Assembly (NCBI GenBank): GCA_910574895.1
Contig: CAJTDQ010000012.1
Location: 1 to 46,008 of the forward strand
DNA: 46,008 nt
Direction of reading: 5' to 3'
Origin: Eubacteriaceae bacterium
Lineage (GTDB): Bacteria > Bacillota > Clostridia > Lachnospirales > Lachnospiraceae
Shown here: one piece after another, positions 16,487 through 25,083 of the stretch
Position numbering within the stretch: the stretch's first letter is position 1
How the letters are laid out: every line of letters starts with the position of its first letter
Notes under the pieces: generated by a model
The model's input: only the letters and a program-made list of their open reading frames with translations
Database searches by the model: none
Told to the model about the DNA's origin: nothing
Program-made: the position numbers and the translations under genes

Positions 16487-18812
16487 GACGCTGAAAACAC
16501 TGTTCAAGCAGGACAGGGAGAAATTCATTGTGCCGAAGTCGGTGCAAGCGGTCATCCCGTTAAAGACCATGTGGGAGGACGGCATTTTCCTTGTGGGCAG
16601 GAACAAATACGCAAAGACATTCAAGTTTGAGGACATCAACTACGCCGTGGCGAGCCGTGAGGACAAGGAAGCGATGTTCCTTGAATACTCGGAGCTTCTT
16701 AATGCCCTCGACAGCGGGGCGACCACGAAAATCACCATCAACAACCGCCGTTTGAATAAGGCTGATCTTGAGCAGACAATCCTTATCCCGATGGCGGAGG
16801 ACGACTTGGATAAATACCGCAAAGAATATAACAAAATGCTGCTGGATAAGGCAACGGGGGCTAACTCCACCGTGCAGGACAAATATGTGACGGTTTCCGT
16901 CTGCAAGAAGAACATCGAGGAAGCGAGGAATTATTTTGCCCGTGTCGGGGCTGACCTTATCGGGCATTTCAACCGCTTAGGCTCGAAGTGTACGGAACTG
17001 GACGCCAATGACAAGCTGCGTATTTTCCACGACTTCTACCGCACGGGCGAGGAAACGGCGTTTGCCTTTGACATGGCGCAGACCATGCGGAAAGGACACG
17101 ACTTCAAGGACTATATCTGCCCCGACTCCTTTGAGTGTGAGAAAGATTATTTTAAGATGGGCAACCGCTACGGGCGTGTTATATTCCTCAGAGAGTACGC
17201 CGCCTATATCAAGGACAGCATGGTGGCGGAGCTTTGCGAATTAAACCGTAACATGATGCTCTCCGTGGATGTTGTTCCTGTTCCCACAGACGAAGCCGTG
17301 CGGGAGGTGGAAAACCGCCTGCTCGGTGTGGAAACCAACATCACGAACTGGCAGAGGAAACAGAACCAGAACAACAACTTTTCCGCCGTCATCCCCTACG
17401 ACTTGGAGCAGCAGAGAAAAGAGAGCAAAGAGTTCCTCGACGATTTGACGACCCGTGACCAGAGGATGATGTTTGCCGTTCTTACGATGGTGCATACCGC
17501 AGATACCAAAGAGCAGCTTGACAATGACACGGAAGCCCTGCTTACGACGGCACGGAAACATCTTTGCCAGTTCGCCGTGCTGAAGTACCAGCAGATGGAC
17601 GGTCTGAACACCGCCCTGCCGTTCGGCGTGAGGAAGATTGATGCGTTGAGGACGCTGACAACGGAGAGCCTTGCCGTATTTATCCCCTTCCGTGTGCAGG
17701 AAATCTACCATAAGGACGGCGTGTATTACGGGCAGAACGTCATCAGTAAAAATATGATAATCGCCAACCGCCGCCACCTGCTGAATGGAAATTCCTTTAT
17801 CCTCGGCGTGTCTGGTGCAGGCAAGTCATTCACGGCAAAGGAGGAAATGACGAACATCATTCTGACCGACCCCAACGCCGATGTCTTGGTTATAGACCCA
17901 GAGCGAGAATATTCCCCGCTTGTAAAGGCAATGCAGGGCGAGGTCGTCCACATCTCGGCGACGAGCGACAACCACATCAACGCAATGGACATGAACTCTG
18001 ATTACGGCGATGGTGCGAACCCCGTCATCTTGAAATCAGAGTTTATTTTGTCTTTGTGCGAACAGCTCATTGGCGGGGCAAGCCTTGGGGCAAAGCAGAA
18101 ATCCATTATAGACCGCTGCACGGCAAGCGTCTACCGCTACTACCAGCAGGGCAACTATATGGGTACGCCGCCGACCTTGCAGGACTTCCGTGAGGAGCTG
18201 TTAAAGCAGGACGAGCCAGAAGCGCAGGAAATCGCCCTTGCGATTGAGCTTTTCACGGACGGCTCTCTCAACACCTTTGCCAAGCATACGAACGTGGACA
18301 CCCACAGCCGCCTTATCTGCTACGATATTCTGGATTTGGGCAAGCAGTTACAGCCTATCGGTATGCTTGTTGTCCTCGACAGCATCTTAAACCGCATCAC
18401 CCAGAACAGGGCGAAAGGCAGGAACACCTTTATTTTCATTGACGAGATTTATCTGCTCTTTCAGCATGAATACTCGGCGAACTTCCTCTTTACCCTCTGG
18501 AAGCGTGTGCGTAAGTACGGGGCGTACTGCACTGGAATCACACAGAATGTGGACGACCTCTTGCAGAGCCATACGGCGAGGACGATGCTTGCCAACTCTG
18601 AATTTATCATCATGCTGAACCAAGCATCCACAGACCGTATCGAGCTTGCGAAGCTCCTTAACATCTCCGATTTGCAGATGAGCTATATCACGAATGTCGG
18701 TGCGGGGCAGGGATTATTGAAAGTCGGCAGCTCCCTCGTGCCGTTCGTCAACAAATTCCCACGCAATACGGAGCTGTATAAGCTGATGACAACGAAATTT
18801 GGGGAGTGCTAA
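16479..18812 (+). CDS. virB4: VirB4-like secretion ATPase
   Basis: A 777-residue protein that powers the type IV secretion channel. Walker A GVSGAGKS is at residues 443-450 and Walker B TFIFIDEIYLL near 650-658; the long N-terminal half is the CagE/TrbE-like region. Length is normal. A GCAAGGAGG site inside the prgI 3' end precedes the ATG, so translation is coupled. Confidence 0.94.
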   Translation: MIKTLKTLFKQDREKFIVPKSVQAVIPLKTMWEDGIFLVGRNKYAKTFKFEDINYAVASREDKEAMFLEYSELLNALDSGATTKITINNRRLNKADLEQTILIPMAEDDLDKYRKEYNKMLLDKATGANSTVQDKYVTVSVCKKNIEEARNYFARVGADLIGHFNRLGSKCTELDANDKLRIFHDFYRTGEETAFAFDMAQTMRKGHDFKDYICPDSFECEKDYFKMGNRYGRVIFLREYAAYIKDSMVAELCELNRNMMLSVDVVPVPTDEAVREVENRLLGVETNITNWQRKQNQNNNFSAVIPYDLEQQRKESKEFLDDLTTRDQRMMFAVLTMVHTADTKEQLDNDTEALLTTARKHLCQFAVLKYQQMDGLNTALPFGVRKIDALRTLTTESLAVFIPFRVQEIYHKDGVYYGQNVISKNMIIANRRHLLNGNSFILGVSGAGKSFTAKEEMTNIILTDPNADVLVIDPEREYSPLVKAMQGEVVHISATSDNHINAMDMNSDYGDGANPVILKSEFILSLCEQLIGGASLGAKQKSIIDRCTASVYRYYQQGNYMGTPPTLQDFREELLKQDEPEAQEIALAIELFTDGSLNTFAKHTNVDTHSRLICYDILDLGKQLQPIGMLVVLDSILNRITQNRAKGRNTFIFIDEIYLLFQHEYSANFLFTLWKRVRKYGAYCTGITQNVDDLLQSHTARTMLANSEFIIMLNQASTDRIELAKLLNISDLQMSYITNVGAGQGLLKVGSSLVPFVNKFPRNTELYKLMTTKFGEC

Positions 18813-18826
18813 AAGGAGGGATTTTT

Positions 18827-19231
18827 ATGTCAGAGATAAGGTTTCGCAACGCAGCCCACCGTGATTTTTTTCTGGAAAGTATGATGAAATGCAAAGTCAA
18901 CGACTGCTACCACAGGGCGTTTTTCTATGTGATGGGGATTGCGGGGGAAACAAGGCGGAACATCAACGCCATGTTCGATTTTAAGACGGACTGCATCAAG
19001 CCAGAGGGGATGCACGCAGGATGGCAGACAAGCGGCACGGTCAAGGTCTGCCACCTTGCCTTTAACCTCTGGAACGGTTACGCCGAGGAGGGGCGTGAGA
19101 AACTTTTCACGCCAGAGGAATTGTTCTGCTGCGAATTCGCCCCGTATTTCATGGAGGGCATCAAGGCACGGTATCCAGAATATTGCAGGGACTTACCCAC
19201 GCCCAAGAAGCAGGCGGAGCATACACGGTAA
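18827..19231 (+). CDS. conserved ICE protein (DUF6075-like)
   Basis: A 134-residue soluble protein starting SEIRFRNAAHRDFFLE and containing FNLWNGYAEEG and a Cys-Cys-Glu-Phe-Ala-Pro-Tyr stretch. I recognise it as the small gene that follows virB4 in many Firmicutes ICEs, probably DUF6075, name from memory. It has five or six cysteines but no clear metal motif. AAGGAGGG precedes the ATG. Function unknown. Confidence 0.7.
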   Translation: MSEIRFRNAAHRDFFLESMMKCKVNDCYHRAFFYVMGIAGETRRNINAMFDFKTDCIKPEGMHAGWQTSGTVKVCHLAFNLWNGYAEEGREKLFTPEELFCCEFAPYFMEGIKARYPEYCRDLPTPKKQAEHTR

Positions 19232-19270
19232 CTGAAAATAAAAAAACAAGAATAAAGAAAGGAATAATTT

Positions 19271-20053
19271 ATGAATCTGAAAAACTATAAATGTATTCTC
19301 TGTACCGCCGCTGTCGTCCTTTTGGGAGCGGCGGTTTTTTGCGGCTTTAAGATTTACAGCCATTACCAGCAGATAGACGAGCAGACCGAAGCCTTTGCGG
19401 AGATTGCCGAGGTTGTGGAGAACGCCGAGCCAGAGGAAGAACCGCCAAAAGATAAGGATACGCCCGTCAGCGAGGGCGAGGATATATTGGCAAAATACAA
19501 GGAACTGTATTTGCAGAATGAGGATATGGTCGGGTGGATTGCCATTGACGGAACAGGCATCAACTACCCCGTCATGCAGAGCAAGAACAATCCCAACTTC
19601 TATCTGAAACACAGCTTTGAAAAGGAATACAGCGACTTAGGCGTGCCGTATATCCAAGAGGACTGCGACATCCTAACAAGCGACAATCTGGTTATCTACG
19701 GACACCACATCAAAGGCGGCGGGATGTTCGGGGCATTGGAAGATTATAAATCCAAGAACTTTTATGAGAAGCATAAGACCATTCAGTTTGACACCCTCAC
19801 GGAGCAGGTGCAGTATGAAATCATTGCCGTGTTTAAGACCGTGGCGTACAGCTCACAGGGCTACCGCTACTATGATTTTGTCAATGCGGAGAATGAAAAA
19901 GAATTTGATGCCTTTGTCGGGAAGTGCAAGGAGCTTGCCTTGTATGATACGGGCGTGACAGCCCAATACGGCGACAGGCTCATTACCCTCTCCACCTGCG
20001 AATACTCGGCACAGAACGGCAGGCTTGTCGTCGTGGCAAAAAAGGTAAACTGA
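19271..20053 (+). CDS. srtB: class B sortase
   Basis: A 260-residue membrane-anchored transpeptidase. One N-terminal membrane segment (about 8-27) and an acidic linker precede the catalytic domain. The sortase triad is visible: H145 in YGHHIKGG, C243 in LSTCEYS and R251 in GRLVVVA. It would join surface proteins bearing an xPxTG-type signal to peptidoglycan; the ICE-encoded adhesin at 35.9 kb ends in such a signal (TPKTG) and is its likely substrate. AAAGGA upstream sets the ATG. Confidence 0.93.
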   Translation: MNLKNYKCILCTAAVVLLGAAVFCGFKIYSHYQQIDEQTEAFAEIAEVVENAEPEEEPPKDKDTPVSEGEDILAKYKELYLQNEDMVGWIAIDGTGINYPVMQSKNNPNFYLKHSFEKEYSDLGVPYIQEDCDILTSDNLVIYGHHIKGGGMFGALEDYKSKNFYEKHKTIQFDTLTEQVQYEIIAVFKTVAYSSQGYRYYDFVNAENEKEFDAFVGKCKELALYDTGVTAQYGDRLITLSTCEYSAQNGRLVVVAKKVN

Positions 20054-20091
20054 CATGACCGCAAATCTTCTGGGAAAGGAGGTCGGATTTT

Positions 20092-21909
20092 ATGGCTGAT
20101 ATAAAGACCAGAGATGCGGTCAAAGGAACGATTAAGACTTTAGACAAAGCCGCCATAGCAGGCAGGCGCATGAAATCCGCTTACGCAAAGACAAAGGACA
20201 AGGCGGAGCAGGGATATTATGCGGAGGAAAATTCCCCCACGGAATATGCCGCCGACAAGGTTTCCCATGCTTCGGGGCGTATTAAGGACGAGGGCATCCA
20301 CCAATTTAATAAGCAGGGGCAGAAAAACGCCCAGATTACAAGGGAGAATATCGGTAAGGCAAAGGATAAAATCGCCGATTTTAAGGCAAAGCGGGCGAAG
20401 AAAGCCGCAGAGCAGAAAACAATGCGGAACAAGGCGGGACAAAACGCCATGCGTACAATAAGGCAGGACGGCTTGCAGGAAATACAAGGGACTGCAAGCC
20501 GTCCCGCTGTTTCCGCTGCTCCTGTCAAGACCGAAACGCCCCAGACGGCGGCAAACTCGCTGATAAAGACCAGACAGCAGGGAAAGCGGACGATAAAGAC
20601 AACCGCCAGAAATGCGGAAAAAACCGTCAAGACCACAGCAAAAGGCACAGTCAAGGCGACGGAAAAAGGCGTGAAAACCGCAAAGGCGACATCCAAGACA
20701 GCGATTAAGACCACCGAGCAGACCGCAAAGGCGGCACAGAAAACGGCGAAAGCATCTGCCAAAGCCGCCCAGAAAGCGGCGCAGACGGCAAAAGTCACCG
20801 CAAAAGCGACAGCCGAAGCGACGAAAGCCACGGTCAAGGCGACCATTGCGGCGGTCAGGGCGATTATCGCAGGGACTAAGGCGTTAATTTCTGCCCTTAT
20901 CGCAGGCGGCTGGATTGCCATTGTGATAATTCTTATCGTCGTCCTGCTTGGATGCGCCGTTTCCCTGTTCGGGGGCGGCAGCGACAGCACTTCCTATACC
21001 CCTGTCAGTGCGGAGGTCGAAGCCTACACGCCGCTGATACAGAAGTATGCGAAGCAGTACGGAATCCCCGAATATGTGGAGCTGATAAAGGCGGTGATGA
21101 TGCAGGAATCTGGCGGCAAAGGCAGCGACCCGATGCAGGCGGCGGAGGGGAGTTTCAACAAGAAATACCCCCATGAGCCGAATGGTATTAAAGACCCCGA
21201 ATATTCCATCGAGTGCGGCGTGCAGGAACTGAAAGCTGCACTTGTTTCAGCCGAGGTGGAGAACCCGATTGACATGGAGCGCATCAAGCTCGCCCTGCAG
21301 GGCTACAACTTTGGGAACAGGTATATCTCATGGGCAAAGACCAACTACGGCGGCTATTCCTATGCAAATGCGGTGGAATTTTCCGCAATGCAGGCACAGC
21401 GACTCGGTTGGGAGAAGTACGGCGACACGCAGTACCCCGCCCATGTGTTACGCTACTACCCATACGGGCGGGCGTTTACAAGCGGTGGCAATCAAGCCAT
21501 CGTAGAAGTGGCTCTGACGCAGCTTGGCAACGAGGGTGGACAGCCTTATTGGAGCTGGTACGGCTTTGGCGGGCGTGTAGAATGGTGCGCCTGCTTCACA
21601 TCGTGGTGCGCCGACCAGTGCGGCTATCTGGAAAGCGGCATTATCCCGAAATTCTCCCTCTGCTCGGATGGTGTAAACTGGTTTAAGGGCAAAGGACAAT
21701 GGCAAGACCGAAGCTATGAGCCAACGGCAGGAAATATTATCTTTTTTGATTGGGATGGAGATGGAACAATCGACCATGTGGGTATTGTAGAGAAAAGCGA
21801 GAATGGTGTTGTTTATACCGTGGAGGGCAACTCTGGCGATGTCTGCAAGCAAAAACAATACGCTGTCGGTAGTAGCGTTATTTATGGTTACGGCTTGCCA
21901 GTTTACTAA
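20092..21909 (+). CDS. CD1108-type cell-wall hydrolase (lysozyme-like plus CHAP/NlpC)
   Basis: A 605-residue protein. Residues 150-260 are an Ala/Lys/Thr repeat region (many KTAK, KATxKA units) before a membrane helix (about 267-295). Outside the membrane are a lysozyme/SLT-like domain (YGIPEYVELIKAVMMQESGG near 325-345) and a C-terminal CHAP/NlpC-like domain with WCACFTSWCADQCG (Cys nucleophile candidate) and HVGIVE (His). It corresponds to the VirB1-like enzyme that opens peptidoglycan for the conjugation channel. GGAGGTCGG precedes the start. It is the last gene of the long transfer operon. Confidence 0.88.
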   Translation: MADIKTRDAVKGTIKTLDKAAIAGRRMKSAYAKTKDKAEQGYYAEENSPTEYAADKVSHASGRIKDEGIHQFNKQGQKNAQITRENIGKAKDKIADFKAKRAKKAAEQKTMRNKAGQNAMRTIRQDGLQEIQGTASRPAVSAAPVKTETPQTAANSLIKTRQQGKRTIKTTARNAEKTVKTTAKGTVKATEKGVKTAKATSKTAIKTTEQTAKAAQKTAKASAKAAQKAAQTAKVTAKATAEATKATVKATIAAVRAIIAGTKALISALIAGGWIAIVIILIVVLLGCAVSLFGGGSDSTSYTPVSAEVEAYTPLIQKYAKQYGIPEYVELIKAVMMQESGGKGSDPMQAAEGSFNKKYPHEPNGIKDPEYSIECGVQELKAALVSAEVENPIDMERIKLALQGYNFGNRYISWAKTNYGGYSYANAVEFSAMQAQRLGWEKYGDTQYPAHVLRYYPYGRAFTSGGNQAIVEVALTQLGNEGGQPYWSWYGFGGRVEWCACFTSWCADQCGYLESGIIPKFSLCSDGVNWFKGKGQWQDRSYEPTAGNIIFFDWDGDGTIDHVGIVEKSENGVVYTVEGNSGDVCKQKQYAVGSSVIYGYGLPVY

Positions 21910-21923
21910 AATAGGGCGAAAGA

Positions 21924-21955
21924 AAAACCAGAGGTTTTTATTCCTCTGGCTCTTT
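21924..21955. terminator. bidirectional terminator between convergent genes
   Basis: CCAGAGG (21928-21934) and CCTCTGG (21943-21949) form a stem flanked by A-run and T-run, so it can end the transfer operon on the plus strand and the XRE gene on the minus strand. It overlaps the last codons of the XRE gene. Confidence 0.8.
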
Positions 21956-22297
21956 TGCCTTACATAGCCCGTTTACGGTTGCTTCTATGACGGACAGCTC
22001 CTTGTCATTCAATCGGTCAAGCAAAGTGTCCAAATGCCTGCGGACAGAACTTTTAACTGCCGTCTTGTCCGAATGTATGTACTCGTCAACCGAAATGTCA
22101 AATATCATAATAAGTTGAAAAAACAACTCAATGCTTGGATATTGTCCCTCATTTTCAATTGCTTGGAGATGTCTGGGGTTGTAGTCAACAATACGGGCAA
22201 GCTGTTCTCTGGTCATGCCTTTGGCTTTTCGAGCTTTCTTAATTGCTTGTCCTATGGGTGTAAAATCAAAGTCAAAATCGTTGTTTCTCTCGTCCAT
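21938..22297 (-). CDS. XRE-family repressor, Tn916 Orf9-like
   Basis: A 119-residue protein with a Cro/CI-type helix-turn-helix (IGQAIKKARKAKGMTREQLARIV then NPRHLQAIENEGQYPS) in residues 14-70 and a helical C-terminal part likely for dimerisation. It is the only clear minus-strand gene of the element and faces the end of the transfer operon, as the Orf9 repressor does in Tn916. AGGTGGTG precedes its ATG. Its targets may include the divergent promoter at 22.43 kb and the sigma-gene leader; this is inferred. Confidence 0.82.
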   Translation of the reverse strand: MDERNNDFDFDFTPIGQAIKKARKAKGMTREQLARIVDYNPRHLQAIENEGQYPSIELFFQLIMIFDISVDEYIHSDKTAVKSSVRRHLDTLLDRLNDKELSVIEATVNGLCKAKEPEE

Positions 22298-22433
22298 AAG
22301 TTCACCACCTATACTCTGAAATTCTTACCCTTATATTTTACAGAGATGTGGCTTCTGATTAAACGCTGTGAAATCTCTTGGTATAAGATATTTAATAGCC
22401 TGTATTGAGATATAAAAGTTCGTGTTTACACAG

Positions 22434-22462
22434 TTGATATTATTCGTTTGACCGCTTATAAT
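22434..22462 (+). promoter_or_regulatory. sigma-A promoter of the regulator/cargo genes
   Basis: TTGATA (22434-22439), 17 bases, TATAAT (22457-22462), 27 bases before the HTH gene. It is divergent from the XRE gene, and the 135 bases between the two starts are the natural place for a XRE operator. Confidence 0.75.
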
Positions 22463-22489
22463 GGATGCAATACATTTGGGAGGCTAATT

Positions 22490-22693
22490 ATGTTTGAGTA
22501 TATGACGGTGCAGGAAGCCGCAAAGCTTTGGAAATTATCTGAACGACAGGTACAGAAATTATGTGAGACCAATCGGATTGATGGAGTAGTTCGTTTGAGC
22601 CGAATATGGTTAATACCTCGAATAGCTAAAAAACCTGCGGATGCCCGAAGAAAAGAAAACAAATTAGAAGAAATTCATACAGATGACAAATAG
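22490..22693 (+). CDS. small helix-turn-helix (excisionase/MerR-fold) protein
   Basis: A 67-residue protein: MTVQEAAKLWKLSERQVQKLCETNRIDGVVRLSRIWLIP is the winged-helix pattern shared by excisionases and MerR-type regulators, followed by a basic tail. GGGAGGC precedes the ATG. It starts the cargo block and lies 33 bases before the response regulator, so it probably regulates that operon, though an excisionase-like role cannot be excluded. Confidence 0.75.
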   Translation: MFEYMTVQEAAKLWKLSERQVQKLCETNRIDGVVRLSRIWLIPRIAKKPADARRKENKLEEIHTDDK

Positions 22694-22725
22694 GAATGCC
22701 ACAATAAGGGCGGAGGTGAAATGGT

Positions 22726-23391
22726 ATGGCAAAAATTTTGGTAGTTGAAGATGATGAACTGACAAATGAAACAGTCAGCGAATATTTTCGTGATATGGAG
22801 CATACTGTCGTTTCAGTCTTTGATGGAGAAACGGCAGTTGAATCATTTAATACAGATAAAATCGACCTTGTAATACTGGATATTATGCTACCGAAAATGA
22901 GTGGATTGAACGTCCTGAAGCAAATCAGAAAAAGTAGTTCTATTCCCGTGATTATGTTGACAGCTATGGACGATACAGATACACAGATTATGAGTTTTGA
23001 TGGTTTGGCTGACGATTATGTAATAAAACCATTTTCCATTGTTCTTCTTGGTAAAAGAGTGACAGCTTTGCTCCGCCGTGTCGGGAAAACTGAACCCGAA
23101 AAGATATGGCAGCAAGGAGATGTAATGGTTGATTTTTCTGGTTTTTCGGCAGAAAAAGCAGGAATATCGGTTGATATTTCACCGAAGGAAGTATTGTTGC
23201 TGAAAATGTTGGTGGAGCATCCAGGTGTTGTTTTGACGAGAGAACAGATATTAAACTATATTTGGGGTATAGATATTCCGCTAAATGATAGAACAATTGA
23301 CACTTACGTAGGACGCTTGCGGAAAAAGTTGGATTTGGACTGTATTCAAACGATAAAAGGTGTGGGATATAAATTTGAGGTGAAGCGATGA
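22726..23391 (+). CDS. OmpR/PhoB-type response regulator
   Basis: A 221-residue regulator: receiver domain (1-118) with D9/D10 acidic pair, phospho-acceptor D52 (LVILDIMLP), T79 and K101, and a C-terminal winged-helix domain (EVLLLKMLVEHPGVVLTREQIL..., RTIDTYVGRLRKKL). It overlaps the kinase gene by four bases. A TGACAACT direct repeat with 11-base period ahead of the permease genes is a likely binding site. Resembles regulators of VanR/BceR-like antibiotic-response systems. Confidence 0.9.
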   Translation: MAKILVVEDDELTNETVSEYFRDMEHTVVSVFDGETAVESFNTDKIDLVILDIMLPKMSGLNVLKQIRKSSSIPVIMLTAMDDTDTQIMSFDGLADDYVIKPFSIVLLGKRVTALLRRVGKTEPEKIWQQGDVMVDFSGFSAEKAGISVDISPKEVLLLKMLVEHPGVVLTREQILNYIWGIDIPLNDRTIDTYVGRLRKKLDLDCIQTIKGVGYKFEVKR

Positions 23392-24821
23392 AATTATTTC
23401 AAAAAAACTTTTTATATACGCTTTCCATTATGGTGTTGATTACCTTGTTGGGGCATTGCCTGATTTACCTTCTCATTCCCACAATTTACACCAATCAAAA
23501 GGAAAAGCAGGCAATAGAAATCAGTAATGAAATCGTGCGAAAATTACAGGAATCTGAGTCCAAAACACCTCAAGAACTGGTTGAGCAATACGCAAAGAAA
23601 AGCAAGTCATGTATCTCCCTTTCCTATGAAGGAGAGCAATATGTTTTTGGGGCTTTTTATATTGAGGATGTACTGAATGGGAACGGGAAGAATTATTCGT
23701 TTCAGGCATCTCCTGATGGTAAACTGGAAAGTTCTAATACATTTCCTCAAATTACAAACCAAGGCATAGAGGGATTAACACCATTCCTTTCTACACAATT
23801 TGTAAAAAAGACCTCGACATTTATGGATGCTTATGATAAAGAATGCAGTTTACAGATTGTAATGACTTTACAGCCGGTTGGCGAAGTTAAAGGCGTTGTT
23901 CTTGAAATACTTCCGTTTACCCTGATAATTTGTGTACTGATTTCTGTTATTGTTGCTTTATGGTATTCCAGACGGATGACAAAGCCAATCACAGAAATAT
24001 CAAATGCAACCAGTCGTATGAAGAAGTTGGAACGCACGATTATCTGTCCTGTGACATCAAAAGATGAAATCGGGCAGCTTGCTCAAAATGTAAATTCGTT
24101 ATATAGGGAGTTGCTTACTTCTATTGATGACCTACATGCTGAAATTGAACATGTCAACGAGGTAGAGCAATCCAAGATAGACTTTATGCGAGCAGCTTCC
24201 CATGAACTTAAAACGCCAGTTACTGCGGTATGTACCATGTTGGATAGTATGATTTTGGGAATAGGAAAGTTTCAGGATTACGACACCTATCTGCCTGTGT
24301 GCAAAGATATGATGTTACAGCTGGCAACGATGATTCAAGAGGTATTAGATGCGTCTAAGCTCAGTGGTCAGCAAGAAGAAAAGGTAGCTGAGGTTTCTCT
24401 ATCAGAGCTTCTTAACGAAGTGTGTAGCCCTTATATTCTAATTGCCAAAGCTAAGGGGATAAACTTTAAAATGGACGTGGATGACAGCAGTTATGCTATG
24501 CTCCCGCAAAAAGCAGTCACAAAAGCAATTTCCAATATAATTTCTAATGCCGTAAAATATACGGAAAAGGGAAAGCGGGTTTTTATCTCTTGTATGAATG
24601 GAACTCTAATTGTAGAAAACGAATGTAAGCCTATTCCAGAAAAAGAGCGAAAGCATCTATTTGAAGCATTCTACCGACCAGACTATTCCAGAAGTCGGAC
24701 AACGGGAGGTAATGGACTTGGTCTTTACCTTACAGGGAAAATTTTAGATACCTACCGTATTAGCTATGCCTTAGAGCCAACGAATAGTGGAATGCGGTTT
24801 CGTATAGATTTAAAAAAGTAA
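23388..24821 (+). CDS. membrane sensor histidine kinase
   Basis: A 477-residue kinase. Membrane helices at about 10-33 and 173-194 enclose an extracellular sensor of about 140 residues; a HAMP region follows (RRMTKPITEISNATSRM), then the H box with H272 (ASHELKTPV), the N box (ISNIISNAVKYTEKG) and a G box (GGNGLGLYLTG). It partners the preceding response regulator. With the downstream ABC genes the probable stimulus is an envelope-active peptide; that is inferred. Confidence 0.9.
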   Translation: MKLFQKNFLYTLSIMVLITLLGHCLIYLLIPTIYTNQKEKQAIEISNEIVRKLQESESKTPQELVEQYAKKSKSCISLSYEGEQYVFGAFYIEDVLNGNGKNYSFQASPDGKLESSNTFPQITNQGIEGLTPFLSTQFVKKTSTFMDAYDKECSLQIVMTLQPVGEVKGVVLEILPFTLIICVLISVIVALWYSRRMTKPITEISNATSRMKKLERTIICPVTSKDEIGQLAQNVNSLYRELLTSIDDLHAEIEHVNEVEQSKIDFMRAASHELKTPVTAVCTMLDSMILGIGKFQDYDTYLPVCKDMMLQLATMIQEVLDASKLSGQQEEKVAEVSLSELLNEVCSPYILIAKAKGINFKMDVDDSSYAMLPQKAVTKAISNIISNAVKYTEKGKRVFISCMNGTLIVENECKPIPEKERKHLFEAFYRPDYSRSRTTGGNGLGLYLTGKILDTYRISYALEPTNSGMRFRIDLKK

Positions 24822-24837
24822 ATTTCTGTAGTGAAAG

Positions 24838-24866
24838 CATCCTCTTTGCCGAGGGTGTTTTTTTAT
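24838..24866 (+). terminator. terminator after the kinase gene
   Basis: CATCCTC pairs with GAGGGTG (one G-T pair) around TTTGCC and is followed by seven T residues. It ends the regulator-kinase operon. Confidence 0.8.
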
Positions 24867-24900
24867 TTCATAGAAAAGTGCGTCCTATGAAACAAAAAGC

Positions 24901-24988
24901 CCTCCGGGCGGGATGCACACTGCGGCGTGAGCGGTGGATGTCGCGATGCGACCGCCGCAGGCGCGAGTTTCGCAAGCGAAACTCTTTT
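24901..24988 (+). other. GC-rich structured leader/repeat before the ABC operon
   Basis: An 88-base GC-rich patch in AT-rich surroundings. CTGCGGCG (24920-24927) can pair with CGCCGCAG (24953-24960); inside, GCGGT/ACCGC and TCGC/GCGA offer alternative pairing. It is followed by a perfect 8-bp stem GAGTTTCG-CAAG-CGAAACTC (24965-24988) and TTTT, a terminator-like end. It may be a mobile palindromic repeat or a structured RNA; it lies upstream of the permease promoter, so it is not in that mRNA. Confidence 0.55.
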
Positions 24989-24995
24989 CTTGTTT

Positions 24996-25050
24996 TGACA
25001 ACTTCATGACAACTACACTTCATACGCATGAAAAATGCTCCGTTTATAAT
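24996..25050 (+). promoter_or_regulatory. response-regulator operator and ABC-operon promoter
   Basis: TGACAACT occurs twice exactly (24996-25003 and 25007-25014) with an 11-base period, one helical turn, as is usual for OmpR-family tandem sites. A perfect TATAAT (25045-25050) lies downstream without a good -35 box, which fits an activator-dependent promoter for the permease genes starting at 25084. Confidence 0.65.
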
Positions 25051-25083
25051 ACTTCTTGAAAACAAAATAAAGGAGGATTTTCT

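Noticed and set aside
20217-20990. Long minus-strand frame opposite the hydrolase gene
   Set aside because: It is the mirror of the Ala/Lys/Thr repeat region; its hydrophobic product is a composition artefact and no minus-strand signals are present.
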